A DNA stretch of 64,000 bases from Haladaptatus salinisoli (GTDB lineage Archaea; Halobacteriota; Halobacteria; Halobacteriales; Haladaptataceae). Under the pieces are notes generated by a model that ran no database searches, was not told where the DNA came from, and worked only from the letters and a program-made list of their open reading frames with translations. The DNA is taken from the NCBI RefSeq assembly GCF_020614375.1, contig NZ_CP085327.1, positions 2,592,823-2,656,822 on the forward strand, written 5' to 3'. Below are positions 1 to 8,805 of this stretch, piece after piece; positions within the stretch are counted from its first letter, which is position 1; the number at the start of each line of letters is the position of its first letter. Both the position numbers and the translations under genes were made by a program.

Positions 1-552
1 GCGCTCGGCGTCGCGTTCGTGCTCTACCGCGCGAAGGGCGACATCCCGAGCAACAAGGACGCCACGGACGCGATGGTGCGCGGATTCAAGGGCATCCTCC
101 TCGCCGCGGTCATCCTCATGTTCGCCAGTTCCATCCAGAACGCCGTGACCGTGCTCGGCATCTCGAACTTCGTCACCAACTGGTTCGACGGGATTCCGCC
201 GTCGCTCATCCCGGTGTTACTGTTCCTCGTCACCAGCGGGGTGAGCTTCTCCGACGGCAGTTCGTGGGCGACCTACGGAATCATGTTCCCCATCGCCATC
301 CCGGTGGCGTTCTCGACCGGCGCGAACCTCCCGCTCGTCCTCGGCGCGGTGTTCAGCGGCGGCATCTTCGGCGACCACAGTTCGCCCATCAGCGACACCA
401 CGGTGCTGGCGTCCTCGACCAGCGGGAGCGACCACCTCGTCCACGTCAGAACGCAAATTCCGTACGCGCTCATCTGCGCCACGGTCGCGGGAACGCTGTT
501 CTTGCTCCTCGGTTTCGTCCTCCCGCAGGGCTTCCGCATCTTCCCGTACTGA
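1..552 (+). CDS. nhaC: Na+/H+ antiporter NhaC family, C-terminal part (cut by window edge)
   Basis: Partial gene: 183 in-frame codons run from base 1 to a TGA at 550-552 with no upstream start inside the window. The remaining protein has four to five hydrophobic segments and the conserved stretch GVSFSDGSSWATYGIMFPIA followed by GGIFGDHSSPISDTTVL, which is typical of the C-terminal half of NhaC antiporters that exchange cytoplasmic Na+ for external H+ in the membrane. The gene converges on the HalOD1 gene, with 14 bases between stops. Family assignment is from recognised motifs; exact ion specificity is inferred. The N-terminal half must lie left of the window. Confidence 0.88.
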   Translation, partial: ALGVAFVLYRAKGDIPSNKDATDAMVRGFKGILLAAVILMFASSIQNAVTVLGISNFVTNWFDGIPPSLIPVLLFLVTSGVSFSDGSSWATYGIMFPIAIPVAFSTGANLPLVLGAVFSGGIFGDHSSPISDTTVLASSTSGSDHLVHVRTQIPYALICATVAGTLFLLLGFVLPQGFRIFPY

Positions 553-566
553 CCGCTTCCGACCCC

Positions 567-845
567 TCAGTCGGAGGCTCGCCGTCGTTCCATCGGTTCG
601 AGCGCGACGCTTCCGTCCTCTCGGACCGTGACCTCGAAGCCGCTGTACGCGAACACCACCCGACCTTCTCTTCGACCGGCGTTCGCGGTATCCTCGAAGA
701 GGTTGTTCAGCGCCTCCGGGTCGACGGCGTCGTACAGCGGCGGCGTGATTCGCTCCGGGGACGTCCCCGTTTCCTCGGCGACCGCTTCGACAACCACTTC
801 GCTGACAGGACGCCCGTCGTCCCAAGAATTTCCCGTGGTCTTCAT
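567..845 (-). CDS. HalOD1 output-domain protein
   Basis: A 92-residue acidic protein made of a single HalOD1 (halobacterial output domain 1) unit: motifs SEVVVEAVAEETG near the N-terminus, the PPLYDAVDPEALNNLF core and a terminal FAYSGFEVTVREDGSVAL beta hairpin. HalOD1 is common in haloarchaea, often alone or attached to sensory proteins; its ligand is unknown, so no reaction is assigned. The ATG at 843-845 is preferred over the GTG one codon upstream because an A-rich/TATA-like element at 868-877 then sits 27-30 bases upstream, as expected for a leaderless message. Confidence 0.82.
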   Translation of the reverse strand: MKTTGNSWDDGRPVSEVVVEAVAEETGTSPERITPPLYDAVDPEALNNLFEDTANAGRREGRVVFAYSGFEVTVREDGSVALEPMERRRASD

Positions 846-867
846 CACGAACTAGTCGTCGTTCGCG

Positions 868-877
868 ACTCAAAAAC
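868..877 (-). promoter_or_regulatory. TATA-like box of the HalOD1 gene
   Basis: On the minus strand this reads gtttttgagt, with its centre about 28 bases upstream of the ATG at 845. That spacing fits an archaeal leaderless promoter. Further upstream, around 888-902, a second AT-rich stretch (tatatgtacactata on the minus strand) could be a distal element. Confidence 0.4.
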
Positions 878-958
878 GTGTCGTATAGTGTACATATACC
901 GGATGAGTATTTAAAGGCGCGCCAAATCGTCCACGAAAACGGAATATTTCGGGCTTCG

Positions 959-1450
959 TTACGCGAATTCATCCCCGTCGTCCGCGAGCCCCGTTCCGAA
1001 GTGATCGAACGGCCGTTCGTGCTCCTCCCTCAGTAGGTCCGTTCGAACGACGGAGACGCCGCGGTCGTTCAGCGCTTCGACGCGCTCTTCGACCTCGGAC
1101 TGCGTCGCCCCGACGATTTCGATGGAGACGTTCTCCTCGTCCGTCAGCACCGTGCGGATGTTCACGATGCCGGACACCTCGGCGAGTTCGTCGATTATCG
1201 AGTCGCGTCTCTCGGTCGGTACGGTCCCGACGACGATGAGGTGGCTATCGTATCCCGCCCGTTCGTAGTCGATCCTCGGCCGGTACCCGACGATGACGCC
1301 CGAACGCTCCAGCTTCTTTATGCGGCTCGCGACGGTGCTGGCGGCCACTCCCACCCTCTCGCCCATCTCTTTGGTCGTGTGATTGCGGGCGTCTCTCTGG
1401 AGCAGATAGAGGATGCCCTTATCCACCGAATCGAGTTCGCGCTTCCCCAT
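959..1450 (-). CDS. Lrp/AsnC family transcriptional regulator
   Basis: 163 residues. An N-terminal winged helix-turn-helix (about residues 5-55, including LLQRDARNHTTKEMGERVGVAASTVASRIKKLE) is followed by a C-terminal alpha/beta RAM-like ligand domain (about 65-145, with HLIVVGTVPTERRD and the VRTVLTDEENVSIEIVGAT strand pair). The length equals the usual Lrp family size. Lrp proteins bind DNA as dimers or octamers and usually sense amino acids; this protein's ligand and targets cannot be read from the sequence. The gene is transcribed alone, 152 bases downstream of the end of rfcL; amino-acid permeases lie about 2 kb away but co-regulation is only a guess. Confidence 0.9.
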   Translation of the reverse strand: MGKRELDSVDKGILYLLQRDARNHTTKEMGERVGVAASTVASRIKKLERSGVIVGYRPRIDYERAGYDSHLIVVGTVPTERRDSIIDELAEVSGIVNIRTVLTDEENVSIEIVGATQSEVEERVEALNDRGVSVVRTDLLREEHERPFDHFGTGLADDGDEFA

Positions 1451-1602
1451 ACCCTCCCGTGGAGACGAACGGTAATAGCATCTTTTACCGGTGCGTGATA
1501 GTTGGTGTTATCGATACCTCTACTTGTTGTTTTCTAGAATTGCGCAGAATAACCGGATACGATCCGTCGTTCGCTCCGTTCGTCGCGGGCGATAGTCGGG
1601 CC

Positions 1603-3054
1603 TCACACGAAGTCGCCGAGGCCTGACTGGCCGTCGTTCGACCCTTCGTCCTCCGCGACCTCCGGCTCCGCCGGTTCTTCGGGCGCGGATTCTTCCGTCT
1701 CCGGCTCGTCGTCCGCGTCCTCGTCGCTCGGGTCCGACGCGAAACCGCCTTCGAAGGCTCCGCCCGAGTGCTCGACCGCGGCCTTCTCCTTCCGTTCCTC
1801 GGCGTCCTCGACGATCCGCTGGACCTTTTTCGTGTTCTTTCCGCTCCCGGTGATGAACGCGACGTGTTTTTCCTCCATGTCGTACCGCGCCGCCATCGCC
1901 ACGGTCAGCTCCCGATTCTTGCAGTGATGGGTCATCTCCGCGAGGAAGGGGATGACGTCCCGACGCGCCGTGCTCATGCTGATGCCGCTCTCCTCGGCTA
2001 TCTTCCGAGCGATGTAGTCGCGCGTGTTCCGTTTGCCCCGCGAACTGCCGAGTTTGCGCCAGTAGCTCGGCGGTCCGTAGCGAGTCCAACCGCCCTTCTT
2101 CTCCCGGCGGGACGCGGCGACCCCGGCTGTCATGTTGTCGCTCGCGTAGCGCCAGAAGCGGTAGTTCTGCGTGGCGCGCACCCGCCCGAGCCAGCGGTCG
2201 GCGTCCGCCATGTAGCCGTATGCGTCCGCCAGTTCGCCGCCCTCGTAGTCCTTCGGAACGTTGTCCTCGATCCAGTTGAGCAGGTTGTCCGGCGTCTCGT
2301 CCACGTCGTAGGACGCCTTCAGCGCGCCCTCCGCGTCCTCCTTCTTGATGAGGTCGTCGAGAAACTCGAAGATGCCGCTCGTCGTGTCTCGCTCGCCCGT
2401 CACCACGTCCGCCTCCGTGAGGCGGTCGTTCGACTCGGCGACCGCTTGGAGGTCGTTCACGGCGGAGCGCAGGTCGCCGCTGTCCTTCTCGGCGATGGCC
2501 TCCAGGGCGGCGGATTCGTACTCGATGCCCTCCTGTCGGCAGATATCCCGGAGGACGGGCTTGATGCTCCGAGCCGACACGTCCCGGAACTCGACGGTCT
2601 CGCAGGCGTTGCGCAGGGAGTTCGACATGTCGTAGAACTCGTTCGCGATGAGCACGAGCGGTTGGCTCGCCGACTTCACGACCTCGGTTATCGCCCGCGA
2701 CCCGCCGCGGTCGGCGTTGTGCGTCAGGTTGTCCGCCTCGTCCAGGATCACGAGTCGCCTGCCCGCCGCGCCGCCGGTCAGGGTTCCGCTCTTCGCCGCC
2801 TCGCCCGCGATTCGTTTGATGACGCCCCCGGTGCGCTGGTCGCTGGCGTTCAACTCGATGGTCGGCCAGTCCATGTCGTTGGCCAGCGCGTGGGCCGCCG
2901 AGGTCTTCCCGACGCCGGGGCTCCCGTGGAGGATGACTGCGTCCCCGTGGTCGTCCCACGTCTCGGCCCACTCGAGCAGTTCGTCGCGGGCCGTGTTGTT
3001 CCCTCGCACCTCCGAGAGCGTGCTCGGACGATACTTCTCCGTCCAGTCTACCAT
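1603..3054 (-). CDS. rfcL: Replication factor C large subunit
   Basis: 483 residues, the usual archaeal RFC-L size. It is an AAA+ ATPase that with RfcS forms the clamp loader opening PCNA at primer-template junctions. Walker A is GSPGVGKT at residues 44-51 and Walker B is ILDEAD at about 103-108; sensor 1 is around LIANEFYDMSN. A lysine-rich collar follows, then an acidic low-complexity tail (about 425-475). The last residues, QSGLGDFV, match a PCNA-interacting PIP box (Q-x-x-L-x-x-F-hydrophobic), as known for archaeal RFC-L. Start ATG at 3052-3054 gives the canonical MVDWTEKYRP beginning. The small subunit is not in the window. Confidence 0.96.
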   Translation of the reverse strand: MVDWTEKYRPSTLSEVRGNNTARDELLEWAETWDDHGDAVILHGSPGVGKTSAAHALANDMDWPTIELNASDQRTGGVIKRIAGEAAKSGTLTGGAAGRRLVILDEADNLTHNADRGGSRAITEVVKSASQPLVLIANEFYDMSNSLRNACETVEFRDVSARSIKPVLRDICRQEGIEYESAALEAIAEKDSGDLRSAVNDLQAVAESNDRLTEADVVTGERDTTSGIFEFLDDLIKKEDAEGALKASYDVDETPDNLLNWIEDNVPKDYEGGELADAYGYMADADRWLGRVRATQNYRFWRYASDNMTAGVAASRREKKGGWTRYGPPSYWRKLGSSRGKRNTRDYIARKIAEESGISMSTARRDVIPFLAEMTHHCKNRELTVAMAARYDMEEKHVAFITGSGKNTKKVQRIVEDAEERKEKAAVEHSGGAFEGGFASDPSDEDADDEPETEESAPEEPAEPEVAEDEGSNDGQSGLGDFV

Positions 3055-3288
3055 GCGTTCGACACCCTACGTACGAGCGGCCGGAGTACTTCTGACGGCG
3101 GGAGATGCCGCGCGACGATTCCGAAGATGAGCATACGCCATCGTAGTAACCGAGGGGCAAAAAGCCCGCTGGACCGCGCACGTCGACGGAAATTCGAAGT
3201 ACTAATCGACGGGTCGCGTTCCGCACCTCGGAGCTACCGCGCACGGAGACGAACATCGGTCGCCTTCCACCGCTCGGCGTCGGATCGA

Positions 3289-5526
3289 TCAGTACGCGAT
3301 TCGCCTGATAATCGCTTTAAAGAACGTCTGGCTCCGCGACTTCGGAGGATGGACGAGCAGAACGCTGCAGTCGACCTTATCGCTAATGTCCGTCGCGGGG
3401 TCGCCGAAGACCAGTTCGTGCGCTCGAGAGTGGGCAACCGTTCCGAGAATGGCCAAATCAGCCTTGGTCGTCGCTGCAACGAGCTCATCGACCGTCTCGG
3501 TCGTTTCGAGTACGGTACTCTCCGTCTCGACCGAACAGAGCCGTTCGAGTTCGTCCAGGAACTCGCGCGTCGCGTCGAGGAGTTCGTCCGACGCGTCTGC
3601 GTCGACCGCCGTCACGAACCGAATCTTCGCCCCGAACTCGGCGGCGATCGCGTTGGCGACGGCGACTTTCACCGGACCGTACGGCCCTCGTTGTGTGAGC
3701 ACTGCGATGGTATCGATGTCGTCGAAGCCGCGATCGCGGAGGAACACGACGGCACACGGTGCGTGTTTCATGAACCAGTCGACGTCGCTGCCGAGCAGTT
3801 CGGCGTGCCAGTGTTCCGGGCGCCACTCGCCGAGAAGGAGTTCCGCTTCGATGTCGCGAGCGTAGTTGACGACCGCCCGCTTCGTGTCGTGACTGACGAT
3901 TTCACGCGCTTCGATCGGCGCCGAAAACGACGCCGCTAACTCGCGCGTCTGCGTTTCGAACTCTCGGTCGTCCGGGCGCATGTCGGTCGCGGACGAGAGC
4001 GTCAACTGTTCGGGTACTTCCTCGAAGCGAACGGCGTGGACGGTGCCACCTCGTTGCTGCGCGACGTTCGCCGCGACCGTCAGCAGCGCGCGTTCACGCT
4101 CGGCGGACGTCTCCGCGTCCATCGCGACGAGGACGTGTCCGTCACCGCTCACACCGTCACCGTCGGCAACCGTCCGTTCCGTTTCCGCGAGCGTTTGCGA
4201 GCTGGTCGACCGTCGAACCGCGTCGAGCGCCGCACCTTCGCGTTCGGTCTTCTCCCGCCCGTAGAACCGGTACCACGCGATGCCCACGACGATGATGCCG
4301 GCGGCCCCCCCGAGCGCGATGAGACCCATCTGGGTCAGGAGAACGAGCCCGCCAGCGGCACCGAACGCCTGTACCCACGGATAGCCGGGGGCAGTGAACT
4401 CCGGCGCGTACCAGTCCAGTTCGCTCTCTCGGAACGCGATGAGCGCGCCGTTGATGAAGACGAAGACCAGGATTTGGAATGCGCTCGCCAGTTTGGCGAG
4501 ATTGACGACGGGAACGAACGCGATGAGGACGAGGAGGATGGCTCCGGTAAATCCGATCGACCAGATCGGGGTTTTGAATCGCTCGCTCACCTCGCTGAAC
4601 CTCGGTGGAGCGAGCGAATCTCGACTCATCGCGAGCGGATAGCGCGACGACGAGAGGATTCCCGCGTTCGCCATACTCGTCAGCGCGAACACGGCGACGA
4701 CGGCGAGTCCGAGTTGTCCGGCTGACCCGGCGAACGCTCGGGCCGCCATCGCCATGGGCGTTAGGTTGTGTTTGTCTTGGAGCTCCGGTGCGGGAACGAC
4801 GCCCACGATGACGAAGACGGTTAGCGTGTACACTAGCATCATCACGAGAACCGAGATGAGGATCGCGCGGGGGATGTTTCGCCCCGGATCTTCGACTTCT
4901 TCGGCGACGCTCGCGATTTTAGTGACGCCCGCGTAAGAGACGAACACGAATCCGGTCGCGGCGAGGAGGCCGCCGTTCCCGTGGGTCAAAAACGGATGGT
5001 AGTGAGACTGTTCGACGAACGTCATTCCGTCGGCGACGAAGCCGACCAACACGAGCAACACGAGGCTCACGATTCCCGCTTGGAGTCGTCCGGTCTGCTT
5101 GACGCCGACGACGTTGACGACGATGAGGAGCACACCGAGGGCCAGTCCGACGAACACGAGTAACCCTGACGGGACCTCGACGAAGATGAGGAGGTACGCG
5201 CCGAGGCCGACGAGCGCGAACGCGCTCTTAAAAACGAGCGAGAACCACGCGCCGATACCGGCGATAGTTCCCGGGAGCGGCCCCATCGCGCGGTCGATGA
5301 AGAGGTAGGTACCGCCGGCTTCGGGAATCGCGGTCGCCATCTCGGCCTTCGAAAGGGCGGCAGGAAGGACGATGAGCCCCGCCAGTAAATACGCGAGAAT
5401 GACGCTCGGCCCCGTTTTTGCGGCGGCCAGTCCGGGAAGAACGAAGATGCCGCTGCCCACCATCGCGCCGATGCTGATGGTTATCGTCGCATACAAGCCG
5501 AGGTCGCGTTCGAGGTCTTTCGCCAT
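3289..5526 (-). CDS. APC-family amino-acid/cation permease fused to Usp-like domains (copy 1)
   Basis: 745 residues. Residues 1 to about 430 form a 12-helix APC transporter core opening with LGLYATITISIGAMVGSGIFVLP, the substrate-site GSGIF motif of cationic amino-acid transporter relatives. A cytoplasmic C-terminal half carries two Usp-like alpha/beta domains: one begins near residue 465 (HVLVAMDAETSAERERAL), the other near 605 (DTIAVLTQRGPYGPVKVAVA) and ends in a G-x-x-x-H-type segment AILGTVAHSRAHELVFGDP. The family is known for amino-acid uptake; a few APC proteins carry K+ instead (KimA), so substrate is open. Two further copies lie at 8806-11058 and 11813-14233, with trkA and trkH between. 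Confidence 0.88.
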   Translation of the reverse strand: MAKDLERDLGLYATITISIGAMVGSGIFVLPGLAAAKTGPSVILAYLLAGLIVLPAALSKAEMATAIPEAGGTYLFIDRAMGPLPGTIAGIGAWFSLVFKSAFALVGLGAYLLIFVEVPSGLLVFVGLALGVLLIVVNVVGVKQTGRLQAGIVSLVLLVLVGFVADGMTFVEQSHYHPFLTHGNGGLLAATGFVFVSYAGVTKIASVAEEVEDPGRNIPRAILISVLVMMLVYTLTVFVIVGVVPAPELQDKHNLTPMAMAARAFAGSAGQLGLAVVAVFALTSMANAGILSSSRYPLAMSRDSLAPPRFSEVSERFKTPIWSIGFTGAILLVLIAFVPVVNLAKLASAFQILVFVFINGALIAFRESELDWYAPEFTAPGYPWVQAFGAAGGLVLLTQMGLIALGGAAGIIVVGIAWYRFYGREKTEREGAALDAVRRSTSSQTLAETERTVADGDGVSGDGHVLVAMDAETSAERERALLTVAANVAQQRGGTVHAVRFEEVPEQLTLSSATDMRPDDREFETQTRELAASFSAPIEAREIVSHDTKRAVVNYARDIEAELLLGEWRPEHWHAELLGSDVDWFMKHAPCAVVFLRDRGFDDIDTIAVLTQRGPYGPVKVAVANAIAAEFGAKIRFVTAVDADASDELLDATREFLDELERLCSVETESTVLETTETVDELVAATTKADLAILGTVAHSRAHELVFGDPATDISDKVDCSVLLVHPPKSRSQTFFKAIIRRIAY

Positions 5527-5684
5527 ATTGAAATCTGTTGGTACGTTTGCCGGTTACGGCCCGGTTTCGTCCCGCGGTGTCTCCTTGTGAAGACGGTGGG
5601 AACATAAGTGTATATCGACTTCGTTACGGATCCAACGGCGATGACGGTGGTGTGATCGTAGCCGAGCATCAGCGCGCGAACTCC

Positions 5685-6368
5685 TCACCGACCGTCGACG
5701 CGTTCGTCGCCCGTGAAGAGTTCCATGACGTCCGGAGCGAAGCCCCGCTTGGAGAACACCGTGACGAGGTCGCCCGTCCGGATTTCGGTCTCGCCGCGGG
5801 GGGTGATGACCGACTGACCACGTTGAATGGCGACGATGAGAACGTCGTCGCCTAACAGTCCCCTTTCGTCCGCCTCTCGAAGCGTCGTCCCGACGATTTC
5901 ACTCCCCTTGGTGGCCGTGATCTCGAAGACTTCCGCGTTGTCACCCAAGTGCATGAAGTCTTTCACGGACGGACGCTGGACGGCGCGGTAGAGGTACTCC
6001 GCGATGAGGTGCTGCGGATTTTCGAGGACGTTCACGCCGATTTGGCGGAAGACCTGCATGTGCTCCGGATTGTGGACGACCGAGACGAGCGATGGAATGT
6101 CCAGTTCCTGGGCGAGCAACATCACCATGATGTTGATCGCGTCCTCGTCGGTGGTGCTGATAATCGCATCAGCCTGGTCACCTCCGGCTTCCTCGAGTGT
6201 CTCCATAATCGTCGCGTCCGCGTTGATGACGAGACAATCGTAGGTCGACGCCGCTCGCTCGGCGACGTTCGAATCCTTTTCGATGACGACCACGTCGTTG
6301 CTTTGTTCGGTCGCGAGTTTGATGAGTTGACTTCCGATGCTCCCAGCGCCGACGATGATGAGATACAT
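5685..6368 (-). CDS. trkA: TrkA-type K+ channel regulatory subunit
   Basis: 227 residues comprising one RCK unit. The N-terminal Rossmann fold has the nucleotide motif GAGSIGSQL at 8-16 with the acidic end of beta 2 (VVVIEKDSN), and covers roughly 1-120. The TrkA-C ligand domain occupies about 140-220 (EITATKGSEIVGTTLREADERGLLG). RCK proteins bind NAD(H), ATP or c-di-AMP and gate a TrkH/KtrB-type pore from the cytoplasm. The likely partner trkH lies 635 bases upstream on the same strand, separated by an oppositely oriented gene, so the two are not one simple transcript. A TATA box at 6395-6400 supports the chosen ATG. Confidence 0.93.
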   Translation of the reverse strand: MYLIIVGAGSIGSQLIKLATEQSNDVVVIEKDSNVAERAASTYDCLVINADATIMETLEEAGGDQADAIISTTDEDAINIMVMLLAQELDIPSLVSVVHNPEHMQVFRQIGVNVLENPQHLIAEYLYRAVQRPSVKDFMHLGDNAEVFEITATKGSEIVGTTLREADERGLLGDDVLIVAIQRGQSVITPRGETEIRTGDLVTVFSKRGFAPDVMELFTGDERVDGR

Positions 6369-6393
6369 CTCTCAGTGGTTCTCGTTGCTCATC

Positions 6394-6401
6394 GTATATA
6401 G
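6394..6401 (-). promoter_or_regulatory. TATA box of trkA
   Basis: Minus-strand sequence ctatatac is centred about 29 bases upstream of the trkA ATG at 6368, the spacing of a leaderless archaeal promoter. It lies in a 77-base divergent region shared with the gene starting at 6446. Confidence 0.6.
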
Positions 6402-6416
6402 GATTACTCAATCGGG

Positions 6417-6425
6417 TTTTTAATA
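6417..6425 (+). promoter_or_regulatory. TATA box of the 6446 gene
   Basis: The sequence tttttaata is centred 25 bases before the ATG at 6446, so the transcript is probably leaderless. Only about 16 bases separate it from the opposing trkA TATA box, so the two promoters probably cannot load independently. Confidence 0.6.
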
Positions 6426-6445
6426 GAGCGGGGCAATAATCAACT

Positions 6446-6796
6446 ATGGGCCGCAAAAATGCGGATTCCGACATCGATGTGCCGGACCAGATTGCCGACG
6501 AATTATCCGCCCTCGACGATGGATCCCTTCGGGAAGCCATCAGCTACGCACAGACGTTGCTCGAGGAGCGAACGGAACCGACGACGCAGATCGAGGAAGG
6601 TCCCGGCGAAGAGATCATCAGCATCAAAGAACAGGACGGGTACACGCTCGTCACGAAGAAACAACCCTGTGCCGAAGGCTGCGATAACTGTCCTCACGGA
6701 CCGTATCTGTACCGTGTACGAGTCGAACAATCGCCCGTCGATGGAAAACCGAAGCTCCACTGGTCGTTTCTCGGTCGCGTCGAAGCGGGAGACTAG
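6446..6796 (+). CDS. Conserved haloarchaeal protein with Cys-rich CPHGPY motif
   Basis: 116 residues. The N-terminal half is an acidic helical region (about residues 10-45). The C-terminal half contains CAEGCDNCPHGPYLYRVR (about 75-92), a three-cysteine cluster followed by HGPY that resembles the metal-site segment of DUF6788-like proteins; a zinc site is likely but not proven. No enzymatic motif is visible. The gene is divergent from trkA and overlaps the 3' end of the small membrane protein gene by 4 bases tail to tail (6793-6796), so it sits inside the trk block on the opposite strand. Confidence 0.75.
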   Translation: MGRKNADSDIDVPDQIADELSALDDGSLREAISYAQTLLEERTEPTTQIEEGPGEEIISIKEQDGYTLVTKKQPCAEGCDNCPHGPYLYRVRVEQSPVDGKPKLHWSFLGRVEAGD

Positions 6797-7002
6797 CGGT
6801 AGCTCAGTCCCTTGTACAGGAGGTAGCCGAGGAAAAAGAGGACGTATCCGCCGGCGAGGGCGCTCGTAACTACCGTTCGCCCGACGAGGGCGATACTCAC
6901 GATGAGCAGTGGCCCGACGAGTAGCATGATATCGAAGACGGCGTCTTGGCCGCCGAACCGCGTGAGTCGACGGAAGAGTGGGAAGGTACGAGGGCGGATC
7001 AT
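6793..7002 (-). CDS. Small two-helix membrane protein downstream of trkH
   Basis: 69 residues with two hydrophobic segments, about 23-43 (AVFDIMLLVGPLLIVSIALVG) and 47-66 (TSALAGGYVLFFLGYLLYKG), and a basic N-terminus. Its ATG (7000-7002) abuts the trkH stop codon (7003-7005) with no gap, so translation is probably coupled and the protein may be a partner or assembly factor of the TrkH pore. That role is inferred from position alone; no family name is recognised. Confidence 0.72.
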   Translation of the reverse strand: MIRPRTFPLFRRLTRFGGQDAVFDIMLLVGPLLIVSIALVGRTVVTSALAGGYVLFFLGYLLYKGLSYR

Positions 7003-8556
7003 TCACCGGTACACCTCCGTACCGCGAAAGAGACCGCGAAGTAGTACCAGTACGGGGATGATTTCGAGCCGACCGATCCACATATTGAAGACGAACGTCA
7101 CCTTGATCACGAACGGCATCGCTGCCCCGGTAATCCCGCTCGAAAGACCGACGTTCCCTTGTGCGCTGGCGACCTCGAACACCACGTTTTGGAGGCTATA
7201 CCCGTCCCCACCGACGGGAAGCGTGACGAGGAGGACGAACATTCCCAGCACCAGGAACACGACCCAGAGAAATGCGATGATGGCCGCTTCTTCGAACTCC
7301 CGGGCCGTCTCCGCGTCGGTCAAAACGCGCCCGTCTAGTTCGAACGGGCGAAGCGCAGAATCCGGATAGAACACGTTCGTAATCCGGTACCACGTTCCCT
7401 TCGTAAGCGTTGCGAACCGAATCAGTTTGATGCCGCCGACCGTCGAACCGGCGGCAGCACCGACGACCATGCCGAACGAGACGACGAGCTGCGCTTCCGC
7501 CGACCACGCGTTCCCGAGCGCGCCGGCGGTTTGAAACCCGGTGCACGACGCTGCCGAGACGAACTGAAACACACCGTATCGAAACGCTTGGAAATACGAT
7601 TCGTACGTTTGATTGAAAAACAACATCCCGGTCAACGCGATCGTTCCAGCCCCGAAAAATCCGAACACCCATCTCGTCTGGAGGTCGGTGTACAGGTTCT
7701 TCAGCTCCCCTCGCAGAATCAGATAGTGAATCGGAAAGGCGATGCTGCCGAGAATCATCACGGGGATGAGCGCGAAGTCGATAGCCACGCTGTCGTACGT
7801 GCCGATGCTACTGTCGGTGATGCTGAACCCGCCCGTCGCCAGACCGGTCATCGCGTGGTTTATCGCGCCCCACATCGGCATTCCCGCGAACCAGAGGAGG
7901 AGGATCGAGAGGAACGTGAACAGCAGGAAGATCCACCAGATGGTCTGGACGGTCGAGACGATGCTCGGGTGAATCTTCTCGGAACGCGCTTCGCTCTCGT
8001 AGAGCGTGAGCGACCCGCTCCCGGGACGGGCGAGAATCGCGGTCGTGAGCACGATGACGCCGACGCCGCCCACCCATTCGATGAACGACCGCCACCACTG
8101 GAGCGTCCGGGGGAGGAGGTCCTCCCGGTTGGTCATCGTCAATCCCGTTCCGGTGAAGCCACTCATGCTCTCGAAGATGCCGTTTATCGGTCGTCTGAAC
8201 GCAGCGAGCGTCTCGTATCCCTCCGGTCGCATCTGCGGAACGGCGAGAAATCCTGGGTCGAGCGCGACCGTCCACGCGATGAAGTAGAACGGCAGTGCGC
8301 CAAAGAGCGCGACTAAAAACCAACCCGACGCGGCGATCATCATCCCGTGGAGCTTCCCCGGTTCGGCGGCATCGCGGCAAAGTTTCGCCAGTCCACTGCC
8401 AACGCCGAACGTGATCAACCCGGAAAGCAGGAGTCCCGGAATCGCGTAGTACTCCCGCCACACGGTCGGGACGATCAGCGAGAGGAACAGCATCGCGGAT
8501 AACGCCTGCAGCATTCGCCCGAGGTCGCGTCCGATCGTTCGTAGCCACGCCACCAT
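7003..8556 (-). CDS. trkH: TrkH-family K+ uptake transporter (pore subunit)
   Basis: 517 residues with about ten to twelve hydrophobic segments arranged as four M1-P-M2 repeats. The four selectivity-filter glycine segments are visible: GFTGTGLT, ATGGFSITD, SCTGFQTAG and QGNVGLSSG. This pattern defines SKT (TrkH/KtrB) potassium transporters, which import K+ with TrkA/KtrA-like RCK subunits; high internal K+ is essential for salt-in haloarchaea. The ATG at 8554-8556 is supported by a TATA box at 8582-8589. A small membrane protein gene follows immediately. Confidence 0.95.
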   Translation of the reverse strand: MVAWLRTIGRDLGRMLQALSAMLFLSLIVPTVWREYYAIPGLLLSGLITFGVGSGLAKLCRDAAEPGKLHGMMIAASGWFLVALFGALPFYFIAWTVALDPGFLAVPQMRPEGYETLAAFRRPINGIFESMSGFTGTGLTMTNREDLLPRTLQWWRSFIEWVGGVGVIVLTTAILARPGSGSLTLYESEARSEKIHPSIVSTVQTIWWIFLLFTFLSILLLWFAGMPMWGAINHAMTGLATGGFSITDSSIGTYDSVAIDFALIPVMILGSIAFPIHYLILRGELKNLYTDLQTRWVFGFFGAGTIALTGMLFFNQTYESYFQAFRYGVFQFVSAASCTGFQTAGALGNAWSAEAQLVVSFGMVVGAAAGSTVGGIKLIRFATLTKGTWYRITNVFYPDSALRPFELDGRVLTDAETAREFEEAAIIAFLWVVFLVLGMFVLLVTLPVGGDGYSLQNVVFEVASAQGNVGLSSGITGAAMPFVIKVTFVFNMWIGRLEIIPVLVLLRGLFRGTEVYR

Positions 8557-8581
8557 CGTTGGGTGCTATCCCGAGATACCA

Positions 8582-8589
8582 TTTATATT
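8582..8589 (-). promoter_or_regulatory. TATA box of trkH
   Basis: Minus-strand aatataaa is centred about 29 bases upstream of the trkH ATG. The 249-base gap between trkH and the upstream permease gene shows this is an independent promoter rather than read-through only. Confidence 0.6.
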
Positions 8590-8805
8590 GATGGGTTTCA
8601 GGACGCCATTCCCGATATTCGAACTTAAATACGCTGCCGAATCCGAATCGTGGTCCGTGTGATTTCAGCTTTCGCCAGTACGTTCGGGATTTAGACGGGT
8701 AGTCGCCGACCGCTGTTCGCGAGAGAGGCGAAAAGCGGTGTAGTGCGTTCCGACCGAGCCCGCGATACCGCCTCGACGGGCTTCGGTGGCGTCGCTCCGC
8801 GGTCG

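Noticed and set aside
1520..3256. Long antisense open frame over rfcL
   Set aside because: Arg/Gly-rich, no family; a shadow of the G/C-biased rfcL coding strand.
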